This document shows, piece by piece, positions 31,948 to 39,616 of a stretch of DNA of 64,000 nucleotides. The DNA comes from Bacillota bacterium (GTDB lineage: Bacteria; Bacillota; Desulfotomaculia; Desulfotomaculales; Desulforudaceae), in the NCBI GenBank assembly GCA_040757205.1, contig JBFLXL010000010.1, forward strand, positions 1 to 64,000. Reading direction: 5' to 3'. The position numbers and the translations under genes were made by a program. The notes beneath the pieces were generated by a model. That model saw only the letters and a program-made list of their open reading frames with translations, was not told where the DNA came from and did not search any database. Position 1 is the stretch's first letter. Every line of letters begins with the position of its first letter.

Positions 31948-34938
31948 TTACGGCGTGTATGGCAGCGGCCAAAATTGCGCCCGGCCCAGGCCGAAAAATT
32001 CGCTTTCGTGCAGCACGTCCGTCCCCGGGTGTTCTTTATCGGGGCAAGGCCAGCGCAAGCCCCCCACCTCCGGGTCGAGCCGGTCGTAGCTGATCCCCGC
32101 ATGGGTGGGGTAGAGGGACGATATTTCCGCCATGATCTGGGAGGGATGGTTGCAGGTAAATCCCCCGGCTTTCATGCGGCGGGCGATTTCGCAGATAATC
32201 CACCAGTCCGGCTTAGCGGCCCCGGGCGGTTCGGCTGCTTGGCGGACGCGCTGGACAAGGCGGTCCACCGCCGTAAAGGTCCCCTCCTTTTCCGCAAAAC
32301 CGGCCGTGGGAAGCACGACCTGCGCCAGCTTTGCCGTTTCGGTCAAAAACATGTCCTGGACCACCACGAAGGGGGCTTTTGAAAGGACCTGGCGCACGTT
32401 ATCCGCCTCCGCCGCTCCTGGATTCACCGGGTCGGCGCCGATAATGTACCAGGCCTTCCTTTCGTTTTCCACCGACCCAGCGGGTTCGGGGACGGTGCAC
32501 CCCCACGCGGCGGCCACTTTTTCCTTGCTCACCAAAGACCAAGGGTGGGTAACGTCCAGGTCAAGGAGGCCCCGGAAGTTGCTCCGGCCGACCAGAGGCA
32601 CGAAACCCGCACCCGGCTTGCCGTAGTTGCCGGTCACCAAGGCCAACTGGGCCAGCGCCCGGATGCTGTCCCGACCGCCTAAGCGTTCCGCGATTTCTTC
32701 GGACCAGAAGAGGAGGCCCGGCTTGCTGGTGGCGTACACCCGGGCCGCTTCCCGAAGCTGTGCGCCGGGAACGCCGGTGATTTCCACTGCTTTCTCGATG
32801 GTGAAATCGGCGAGGGATTTTTGAAAAGCGTCAAAATTAGTGGTCCTATCCCGGATAAACTCTTCGTCGTGGAGCTTTTCGTCCAAAATAGCCCTGACCA
32901 TTCCCAGCAGCAAAAAAAGCTCCGTACCCGGGCGAAACGCAAGGCGAATGTGGGGCAACCGGCCGAGGGGTATTTCCCGGGAGTCGGCAATGATCAGTTT
33001 CGTCCCCCTTTTAACCGATTTGCCGATTTCGTAACCGATGAGCGGGTGGGACTCAGTAGGGCTGGCGCCAATCACCAAATGAGCGGCCGCCCTTTCAATT
33101 TGCCCGACGGGAACGGTCATGGCCGTGTTGCCCACGGTTTGGCCCAGGCCGTCCAACAATCCGGCCCGGCTGGTGAGCGACTCAATGTCGGCGATGTTGC
33201 TCGTTCCCAGCACCGCCCAGGCGAACTTCAAGGCCAGGTAGATTTCTTCGTTGGTGACCCGGGGGCCGTACCAAACAACCGCCTCTTTCCCTTTGTACCG
33301 GGAAAATTCGCCGGCCACCAGGTCCAGCGCTTCTTCCCAGCCGGCTTCCACGAACCGGCCGTCTTTTTTGATTAAGGGGGTTTTCAGGCGGTCGGGGTGA
33401 TTGAGTAGCGCCCAGCCGAACCGGCCCCTCCCGCAGAGGCGCCCTCGGCTCGTTTGGTGGTTGAGGTTGCGGCGCACACTGACCGGCCTGCCGCCCCGGG
33501 TGCCGAAATATAAGCCGCAGCCAATCCCGCACGCCGCACACACCGTTTCCACTTCCCGGGCGGGCTGCACCAGCCCCTTGGGCAAAAGGGCCCCCACCGG
33601 GCAGCGAGCCACGCATTCGCCGCAGGACTCGCAGGTTGACTCGGCCAGACTTGTTCCCTGCCGGGGGACCACCACCCTCCGGTTGTCCACACGTTTAAAT
33701 TCCAGCGCGTCCGCGCCGTTGATCTGCCGGCAAGTGCGGAGGCAGATGCCGCAGGCGACGCAGCGGGAGCGGTCGAGAACAAAGTACGGATGGCTCTCGT
33801 CCACTTCCGCAAAGGGGGTTGGGGTACCCACCATTTCCTGGCGGACCCCGGTGTAGCCGACCACTTCTTGTAGTCTGCACCGGCCGTTTTTCGCGCAGTT
33901 CAGGCAGTCCCCGTTGTGACCGGCCAGGATTCCTTTCACCGCCGCCGCCTGCGCTTCCCGGGCCTGCGGCGAGCTGGTCCGCACGACCATCCCTTCCCCA
34001 GCCCGGGCCGTGCACGAAGGCACCACCTTGCCGTCGATTTCCACTGCGCAGACCCGGCATCCGCCGGAGCCCGTGAGTTCGGGGTGGAAACACAGGAAAG
34101 GAATGTAGAGGCCCACCTTTTGCGCCGCCTCTAAAACGGTGACTCCTCTCCCCACGCTCACTTCCAGGCCGTCAATGGTAAGGCTGACGGCCTCTGCCAC
34201 CGGTCCCCTTTCTTTCGGAAAAGGGGGTGTTTCCGGGCGGCGCTCAACTCTTGCGACAACCCGGGGTGGAATGAGGACGCCCTCCCGGACCGGCTCGGCC
34301 GGCACTTTGGGCAAAAGGGCGCCCACGGGACAGCGGGCCACGCACTCGCCGCAGGAGACGCAGTTTGACTCGTGCAAAGGCTTGTTTCCGAAGGTGCCGA
34401 TGGTGGTAGCGCGGCCCCGGAAAGCAAAGTCGATGGCGTTCACCTGGACGATCTCGCGGCACGTCCGTACGCAGATCCCGCATAAAAGGCACTTGTTGTA
34501 GTTTCTGACGATCCACGGGTGCGTGTCGTCCAGGGGCTTTTTAAGCTCGACGCGCCTTAACTCCTTGAATTCGGTGGCTTCAAGGCCTAAGTAGCGGGCT
34601 ACCTCCTGAAGCTTGCAGTTTAGGTTTTTCCCGCAGGTAAGGCAGTCCGACTCGTGTTCGGCCAGGATGACCCCTACTATGTGCCGGCGGTACTGGTCCA
34701 GGTTCGGGCTTTTGGTGGCGACCCGCATCCCATCGGCAACCGGCGTGCGGCAGGCGGCCACCATTTTCCCGTCGGCCTCGACCATGCACACCCGGCACAA
34801 GCCGGCCGGTTTTAGATCGGGGTGGTGGCAGAGATACGGAATATAGATGCCGTTTCTTAAAGCGGCCTCCAGTATGGTCACCCCTTTTCCGGGGACCCTG
34901 ACGGGCAAGCCGTTAATGGTGAGTTTAACGGCCTCCAT
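31948..34938 (-). CDS. FdhA/NuoG-like Fe-S subunit without catalytic residue
   Basis: 996 aa. Two NuoG-type Fe-S modules occur in tandem, at about 1-220 (YLCHHPDLKPAGLCRVCMVE) and about 260-490 (FLCFHPELTGSGGCRVCAVE). A molybdopterin oxidoreductase-like part follows. Where FDH has CARL-Sec/Cys-H, this protein reads SLTSRAGLLDGLG, with no Sec, Cys or His. The NNVQGACDMG cofactor motif is also degraded. The chain stops at WPLPYTP, lacking the C-terminal dinucleotide-binding domain. It is therefore probably an electron-wiring scaffold for the NuoE/NuoF-like partners and not an enzyme. It starts 1 nt after the NuoF-like stop. Confidence 0.8.
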   Translation of the reverse strand: MEAVKLTINGLPVRVPGKGVTILEAALRNGIYIPYLCHHPDLKPAGLCRVCMVEADGKMVAACRTPVADGMRVATKSPNLDQYRRHIVGVILAEHESDCLTCGKNLNCKLQEVARYLGLEATEFKELRRVELKKPLDDTHPWIVRNYNKCLLCGICVRTCREIVQVNAIDFAFRGRATTIGTFGNKPLHESNCVSCGECVARCPVGALLPKVPAEPVREGVLIPPRVVARVERRPETPPFPKERGPVAEAVSLTIDGLEVSVGRGVTVLEAAQKVGLYIPFLCFHPELTGSGGCRVCAVEIDGKVVPSCTARAGEGMVVRTSSPQAREAQAAAVKGILAGHNGDCLNCAKNGRCRLQEVVGYTGVRQEMVGTPTPFAEVDESHPYFVLDRSRCVACGICLRTCRQINGADALEFKRVDNRRVVVPRQGTSLAESTCESCGECVARCPVGALLPKGLVQPAREVETVCAACGIGCGLYFGTRGGRPVSVRRNLNHQTSRGRLCGRGRFGWALLNHPDRLKTPLIKKDGRFVEAGWEEALDLVAGEFSRYKGKEAVVWYGPRVTNEEIYLALKFAWAVLGTSNIADIESLTSRAGLLDGLGQTVGNTAMTVPVGQIERAAAHLVIGASPTESHPLIGYEIGKSVKRGTKLIIADSREIPLGRLPHIRLAFRPGTELFLLLGMVRAILDEKLHDEEFIRDRTTNFDAFQKSLADFTIEKAVEITGVPGAQLREAARVYATSKPGLLFWSEEIAERLGGRDSIRALAQLALVTGNYGKPGAGFVPLVGRSNFRGLLDLDVTHPWSLVSKEKVAAAWGCTVPEPAGSVENERKAWYIIGADPVNPGAAEADNVRQVLSKAPFVVVQDMFLTETAKLAQVVLPTAGFAEKEGTFTAVDRLVQRVRQAAEPPGAAKPDWWIICEIARRMKAGGFTCNHPSQIMAEISSLYPTHAGISYDRLDPEVGGLRWPCPDKEHPGTDVLHESEFFGLGRAQFWPLPYTP

Positions 34939-34939
34939 T

Positions 34940-36892
34940 TTAATCCCTCCCCCTTGCCGGCCGGCCCCTCTCCAGGAGGTTTAACTTTTCCGGTCCGGTG
35001 ACCTTTGTTACGGCGCGGTATTTATCCGGGCACATGTCAAAACACCCGCCGCACTTGAGGCACTTTTCCTGGATAATCACCGGCGCCGCCCGCCATTTGC
35101 CGGCGATTGCTTCCACCGGGCAGTTTTCCAGGCAGAGCCGGCAGGGTTCGGCGCATTTATCAGGATCAATCCAGTAGGCAATTAATTCTTTACACTGCAG
35201 AGCAGGGCAACTTTTTTCAGCGAGGTGTGCTTCGTATTCCGAATGGAAGTAGCGCAGCGTGCTCAGCACCGGGTTGGGAGCGGTTTGGCCCAGGCCGCAG
35301 ATGGAACCGGTCATAATTGCTTTGGCGATGCCTTCCAGCAAAGACAGGTCAGTTGGTTTGCCGCGTCCCCGGGTGATATCTTCCAGAATTTTTAGCATCT
35401 GATAAGTGCCTGCCCGGCAGGGCGCACACTGGCCGCAGGATTCGTTGACGGTGAACTCCAGAAAATACCTGGCCACATCCACCATGCAGGTATCCTGGTC
35501 CAAGACCACCATGCCGCCGGAACCCATCATGGATCCCGCGCTCTTCAGGGAGTCGAAGTCCACCGGCATATCCAGCAGTTCTTTGGGCAGGCAGCCGCCG
35601 GAAGGACCGCCCGTTTGCACGGCCTTGAACTCCCGGCCGGTGGACGTCCCGCCGCCGATGTTGAAAATGATCTCCCGCAGTGTTATTCCCATGGGAACTT
35701 CGATCAGGCCGGTGTTTTTGGCCTTTCCGGTTAGGGCGAAAACGGCTGTTCCCTTGCTGGTTTCGGTCCCCATGGAAGCAAACCACTCCGGACCCCTGGT
35801 GATAATCTGGGGCACATAGGCGAATGATTTGACGTTATTCAACAGGGTGGGTCTGCCGCCGATGCCTTCTTCGGTTGTGCGGGGCCGGGGCATCACTTTG
35901 GGCATTCCCCGGAAGCCTTCGATGGAGCGGACCAGGGCCGTCGATTCGCCGCAGACAAAGGCGCCGGCACCCCGGAAGATCTCGAGGTCAAAGTTGAATC
36001 CGGTGCCCATGAGGTCCGGTCCCAGCACCCGGTGTTGCTTGGCCTGCGCAATGGCAATAATTAAGCGTTCCACCGCCAGCGGGTATTCTGCCCGGACATA
36101 GATATACCCGTGGCTGGCACCGACGGCGTAGGCGGCAATGGCCATCCCTTCCAGAACGGAGTGGGGATCTCCTTCCAGGACGGAGCGATCCATAAAGGCC
36201 CCCGGGTCGCCTTCATCGCCGTTGCAGACTATGTACTTCGGTTCCCCGCCGGCCCGGCGGGCGCTCGCCCACTTTCTTCCGGTGGGGAAACCGGCCCCGC
36301 CCCGGCCGCGCAGGCCCGAACGGGTGACGGCGTCAATTACTTCTTCCGGGGTGTACCGGGTGAGCACGTCGGCCAGCGCCTGGTATCCGCCGACGGCAAA
36401 GTACTCGCGGATGTCTTCCGGGTTAATCAGGCCGCAGTAGGCGAGGACCACCCTTTTTTGGTGGCGGTAAAAAGGCACGTCCTCTTCCCGCAGGCTTTTG
36501 CTTCCGTCCGGGTTCTGGTAAAGCAGGCGCTCCACCACCGTATTCTTATCCAGCGCGGCGCTGATGATTTCCGAGACGTCGGCCGCCGTTACCTTCGTGT
36601 AAAAAACACCCTCCGGTTCAAACCGCACCAGGGGGCCTAACTGGCAAAAACCGTGGCAGCCGCTGTAGGCGGTGCCGACCTCGGTTTCCCGGCCTTCAAA
36701 AAGCAGCTCCACGTCGGACGGCGAGCCTCTTTCTCTAAGCAAGCGCCCAAACTCCCGGTAAACTTCCAGGGCGCCGCCAAGAACGCAACCGGTGCCGGCA
36801 CACACCAAAAACCGGTATTTTTGTCGCGCAAAAGCGCTTTCACATACTTTTCGGACCTCCGCCAGCTGAGCTGGGGAGTGGACCTGTAGCAT
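34940..36892 (-). CDS. NuoF/HymB-like NAD(P)H-oxidising flavoprotein
   Basis: 650 aa. The N-terminal thioredoxin-like [2Fe-2S] domain has CAGTGCVLGG and SGCHGFCQLG. The NuoF core binds FMN (GRGGAGFPTGRKW) and NAD(P)H (VCNGDEGDPGAFMDR), and holds a [4Fe-4S] cluster (CGQCAPCRAGTYQM). The C-terminus adds two ferredoxin clusters (CRLCLENCPVEAI, CLKCGGCFDMCP). This layout matches HydB/HymB of electron-bifurcating hydrogenases and formate dehydrogenases. CAAGGAGG precedes ATG at 36892. Its partners are the DUF166-NuoE fusion and the FdhA-like scaffold. Confidence 0.9.
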   Translation of the reverse strand: MLQVHSPAQLAEVRKVCESAFARQKYRFLVCAGTGCVLGGALEVYREFGRLLRERGSPSDVELLFEGRETEVGTAYSGCHGFCQLGPLVRFEPEGVFYTKVTAADVSEIISAALDKNTVVERLLYQNPDGSKSLREEDVPFYRHQKRVVLAYCGLINPEDIREYFAVGGYQALADVLTRYTPEEVIDAVTRSGLRGRGGAGFPTGRKWASARRAGGEPKYIVCNGDEGDPGAFMDRSVLEGDPHSVLEGMAIAAYAVGASHGYIYVRAEYPLAVERLIIAIAQAKQHRVLGPDLMGTGFNFDLEIFRGAGAFVCGESTALVRSIEGFRGMPKVMPRPRTTEEGIGGRPTLLNNVKSFAYVPQIITRGPEWFASMGTETSKGTAVFALTGKAKNTGLIEVPMGITLREIIFNIGGGTSTGREFKAVQTGGPSGGCLPKELLDMPVDFDSLKSAGSMMGSGGMVVLDQDTCMVDVARYFLEFTVNESCGQCAPCRAGTYQMLKILEDITRGRGKPTDLSLLEGIAKAIMTGSICGLGQTAPNPVLSTLRYFHSEYEAHLAEKSCPALQCKELIAYWIDPDKCAEPCRLCLENCPVEAIAGKWRAAPVIIQEKCLKCGGCFDMCPDKYRAVTKVTGPEKLNLLERGRPARGRD

Positions 36893-37050
36893 TATCCTCT
36901 GCCTCCTTGAAGTCACCGGACAACACTGAAAATGCACCACAGAGACACGGAGAACACAAAAGATGCGATTGAGCAGGGAGGATACCAGGATTTCTCTATA
37001 GTCCCCTCTGCCCCCGTGTTGAATTGGAATGGAGCCGGTCCCTCTCTCTT

Positions 37051-38178
37051 TTACCCCACTGTGCTTCTTGCTTTCCCAGGCGTCATTTCCCCGTATACTT
37101 CCTTACCCACAACAACCACGGGCGCCAGGGCGCACGCGCCGACACAAGCCACTCGTTCCAGGCTGTACTCGTAATCCGGAGTGGTTTCCCCGTGGCCGAC
37201 GCCCAGTTGCCGTTCAAACTCTTCCAGCACCCGGGTGGCCCCCTTTACGTGGCAGGCGGTACCGCAGCACACCTTGATCTGGTTCCTGCCCCGCCGGAGG
37301 AAATAAAACTGGTCGTAAAAGGTCGCCACCCCGTAAACGTGGCTTTCGGGCAACTGGACAAAACGGGCGATCTCCCGCATGGCCGCCTCGGGCAGGTAGC
37401 CGAACACCTCCTGGGTATCTTGGAGAATCGGGACCAGCTCGCAGCCATGCCCTCTGTAACGGAGGAGGGCGTTTTTCAGCCCCGCGTCGAGATCTTCCTT
37501 TAGGGCTTCTTCCACCGCCGTTTTGGTCATCAACCCCGCTTGGTGCATCAGGGTATCCCCAATCTCCTGATCATGGGCCATGGTCGCCACGCAAGGGTGG
37601 GCATGGTGAAGAAGTCCGGCCTGCTCACAAGCGTCCTTGACGTGCGCCCCCACCAGGTTTTCGGCCACGTATCTGGTGTTGCCGCAGGGAGCATCCCGCA
37701 GGACCTTCACCGCGGCGACCTTGTCTTTATCCAGGATGATCTCCACTTTCGGCCGGCCGAAGTGGCGGGCGAAGGCCTGGATTTGGGGACTGGTGCTGTC
37801 CTCCTCGGTAAGAGCGCAGAAAACCAGCGGATGCACCATGGCAATTTCTTTTTGCGCCAATTTCTTCTTGATCTGCCTGGCCAGTCCGGAAGGAAGGTAG
37901 GCCTTGTTGTCGATGGGGGCGATCACCGCCCCGGCCCCCGTCATTTCGGCCAAATGGGGAGCCATCTCGGCCACCACCGGATCTTCCTGAAGCATCAGCA
38001 GGAGATCGCATCCCGGCAGGTTGGGAGGTAGAAAGTCCTCCGGCGCATCGTCGATCCCGATGGCGAGCTTTTCCGGGAAGACGTGGTGGTTTATCTCCCA
38101 ACCGCGCGGGGCGTATCGGGTCATGGCCTCGACGTACCGGCGGCCGTAATCGCCCTGAATGATCAGTAAGATTCGCAT
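37051..38178 (-). CDS. DUF166-NuoE fusion protein
   Basis: 375 aa. Residues 1-225 or so are DUF166 (RILLIIQGDYGRRYVEAMTR, ...), a family I know mainly from methanogens. It has Cys in PCGNTRYVAENL and the HPCVATMA tail. Residues 230-375 are a NuoE/HymA thioredoxin fold with the [2Fe-2S] motif CCGTACHVKGA and CVGACALAPV. The second part feeds the NuoF-like flavoprotein encoded downstream. The role of DUF166 in a CODH operon is unknown. GCGGAGAAAT precedes ATG at 38178, inside the end of cooC. Confidence 0.85.
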   Translation of the reverse strand: MRILLIIQGDYGRRYVEAMTRYAPRGWEINHHVFPEKLAIGIDDAPEDFLPPNLPGCDLLLMLQEDPVVAEMAPHLAEMTGAGAVIAPIDNKAYLPSGLARQIKKKLAQKEIAMVHPLVFCALTEEDSTSPQIQAFARHFGRPKVEIILDKDKVAAVKVLRDAPCGNTRYVAENLVGAHVKDACEQAGLLHHAHPCVATMAHDQEIGDTLMHQAGLMTKTAVEEALKEDLDAGLKNALLRYRGHGCELVPILQDTQEVFGYLPEAAMREIARFVQLPESHVYGVATFYDQFYFLRRGRNQIKVCCGTACHVKGATRVLEEFERQLGVGHGETTPDYEYSLERVACVGACALAPVVVVGKEVYGEMTPGKARSTVG

Positions 38179-38942
38179 ATTTCTCCGCACCCGCCTTCTA
38201 AAATTTTCTTCTTGAGCGCCTCCACCTCGGACTGCAACTTCTCCCCGGCTTTGATGTCCTTTTCTCGCATGGCGTTTTCCCAAATGCTTTCGTCGTAGCC
38301 GACAAAGCCCAACAACTCCCCGTTTTGGAAGCTCTCGTCAATGAATTTGCGTTCCCTTTCGGAGCGGATCTTATTGCCGATGCTTCTTATTTTTTTTATC
38401 CCTAGATCCTCGGCCATTTTCCGGATGTGACGGGCGGTGTTGATGCTGTTTAGGCTCGGTTCCACCACCACCAGCATTAAGTCCACGCCTCCGGCGGTGC
38501 CGCGGGTAAGATGCTCGATGCCCGCTCCCATGTCCATAATGACCACTTCGCCCTGATCTAAAAGCAGGGAGGAAACCAGCGCGCGCAAGAAGGTATTTTC
38601 CCGGCAGTAACATTCAGAGTTGCCCTTTTTTACCTCCCCCATGCGCAGAAACCGGATGTTTCCAAGGCGAATGGCATGGTTTTCGACCACGTCGTCCACC
38701 CGGGGGTTTAAGCGATAAACGTGTCCGCCGCCACTCCTCGCCCTGATCAATTCCTTCATTTCCGCCACGGGCTTAAGCCGGGCGGCAACCTCTCCGGGAA
38801 CGCCGATGGCTGCAGCCAGGCAGGCGTCCGGGTCCCCGTCTATCGCCCAGACCAGCCGGTGGGTGCGGGCAAAGGATTTTATCAACGCGGCGGCGATGGT
38901 CGTTTTTCCTACCCCGCCCTTCCCGGAAACCGCCAGTTTCAT
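38163..38942 (-). CDS. cooC: CooC nickel-insertion ATPase
   Basis: 259 aa. It begins MKLAVSGKGGVGKTTIAAAL, the deviant Walker A of the MinD/CooC class. The nickel-binding Cys-x-Cys of CooC is present in NSECYCREN near residue 120. It loads Ni into the CODH C-cluster. AGAGGTG lies 5 nt before ATG. It follows cdhB by 45 nt and overlaps the start of the DUF166-NuoE gene by 16 nt. Confidence 0.95.
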   Translation of the reverse strand: MKLAVSGKGGVGKTTIAAALIKSFARTHRLVWAIDGDPDACLAAAIGVPGEVAARLKPVAEMKELIRARSGGGHVYRLNPRVDDVVENHAIRLGNIRFLRMGEVKKGNSECYCRENTFLRALVSSLLLDQGEVVIMDMGAGIEHLTRGTAGGVDLMLVVVEPSLNSINTARHIRKMAEDLGIKKIRSIGNKIRSERERKFIDESFQNGELLGFVGYDESIWENAMREKDIKAGEKLQSEVEALKKKILEGGCGEICESY

Positions 38943-38987
38943 TTGCGCACCTCTTGACTGCTTGTCGGCCGGGAATCCCCGGCTCAT

Positions 38988-39542
38988 TTAATAAAGGCCT
39001 CTTATGATCCCCTCAAGGTACTCCCGCCACTTTTCCATTCTCGGGATTACCGGCGCGGTGTAATCCGCATTGGGGTGGCCGCGCCGGCAAACAGCGAAGG
39101 TTTTCAGATGGGGCGCAAAGTGCTTTAAGGTGGCCAGGCCGCGTTCGGCCAGATCACATCTGACGCCGGTGAAAAGAACCAAGTCGTGCGAACCGCGTCC
39201 CCTAACCCCCTGCCAGTCCGGCATTTTCAGAAAGTGGATGATTTCGATGATGTCGTAAACACAGTCCGGTCTTTTCCCGAACTCCAGCATCTTTTTCTTC
39301 ACGTGTGCCGTGGCGCAGGTGAGAATGTTGTTTGCCCTGACGATTTCTAACACGTATTCGAGCAAAAGCTTTTCCCCGACTTCGGAGGTGATGGTCTCCG
39401 GCCCCAGAATGTATAACGGGTTCCTGGCCCGGTCGATAATCTCGGCCGCCTCAACCGGGTCCGAAACAACCCGGGCGGCCTTTGTTCCGGTTAACGTGTT
39501 CACCGTGTAGTACGGAACAAATAGAAATTCTCCCTCAGGCAT
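38988..39542 (-). CDS. cdhB: CODH/ACS epsilon subunit CdhB
   Basis: 184 aa. It matches the archaeal ACDS epsilon subunit: AAEIIDRARNPLYILGPE, then LEYVLEIVRANNILTCATAH and DLVLFTGVRCDLAERGLATL. In Archaea it binds CdhA in an alpha2-epsilon2 complex and may handle FAD access. Bacterial CODH/ACS complexes normally lack it, so with CdhA it shows archaeal descent of this module. GGGGAGGG precedes ATG. It follows cdhA by 74 nt. Confidence 0.85.
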   Translation of the reverse strand: MPEGEFLFVPYYTVNTLTGTKAARVVSDPVEAAEIIDRARNPLYILGPETITSEVGEKLLLEYVLEIVRANNILTCATAHVKKKMLEFGKRPDCVYDIIEIIHFLKMPDWQGVRGRGSHDLVLFTGVRCDLAERGLATLKHFAPHLKTFAVCRRGHPNADYTAPVIPRMEKWREYLEGIIRGLY

Positions 39543-39616
39543 TCTTGGCGCCCTCCCCTCACAGGTGATGCTCTTTACAAAATAATTTTTTTGTGCTGGA
39601 AAATAGTAGGAGCTGC

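Noticed and set aside
36930-36965. CACCACAGAGACACGGAGAA, resembling a common intergenic repeat of many bacteria
   Set aside because: Only one copy is in the window and no structure goes with it, so it cannot be supported as a repeat here.
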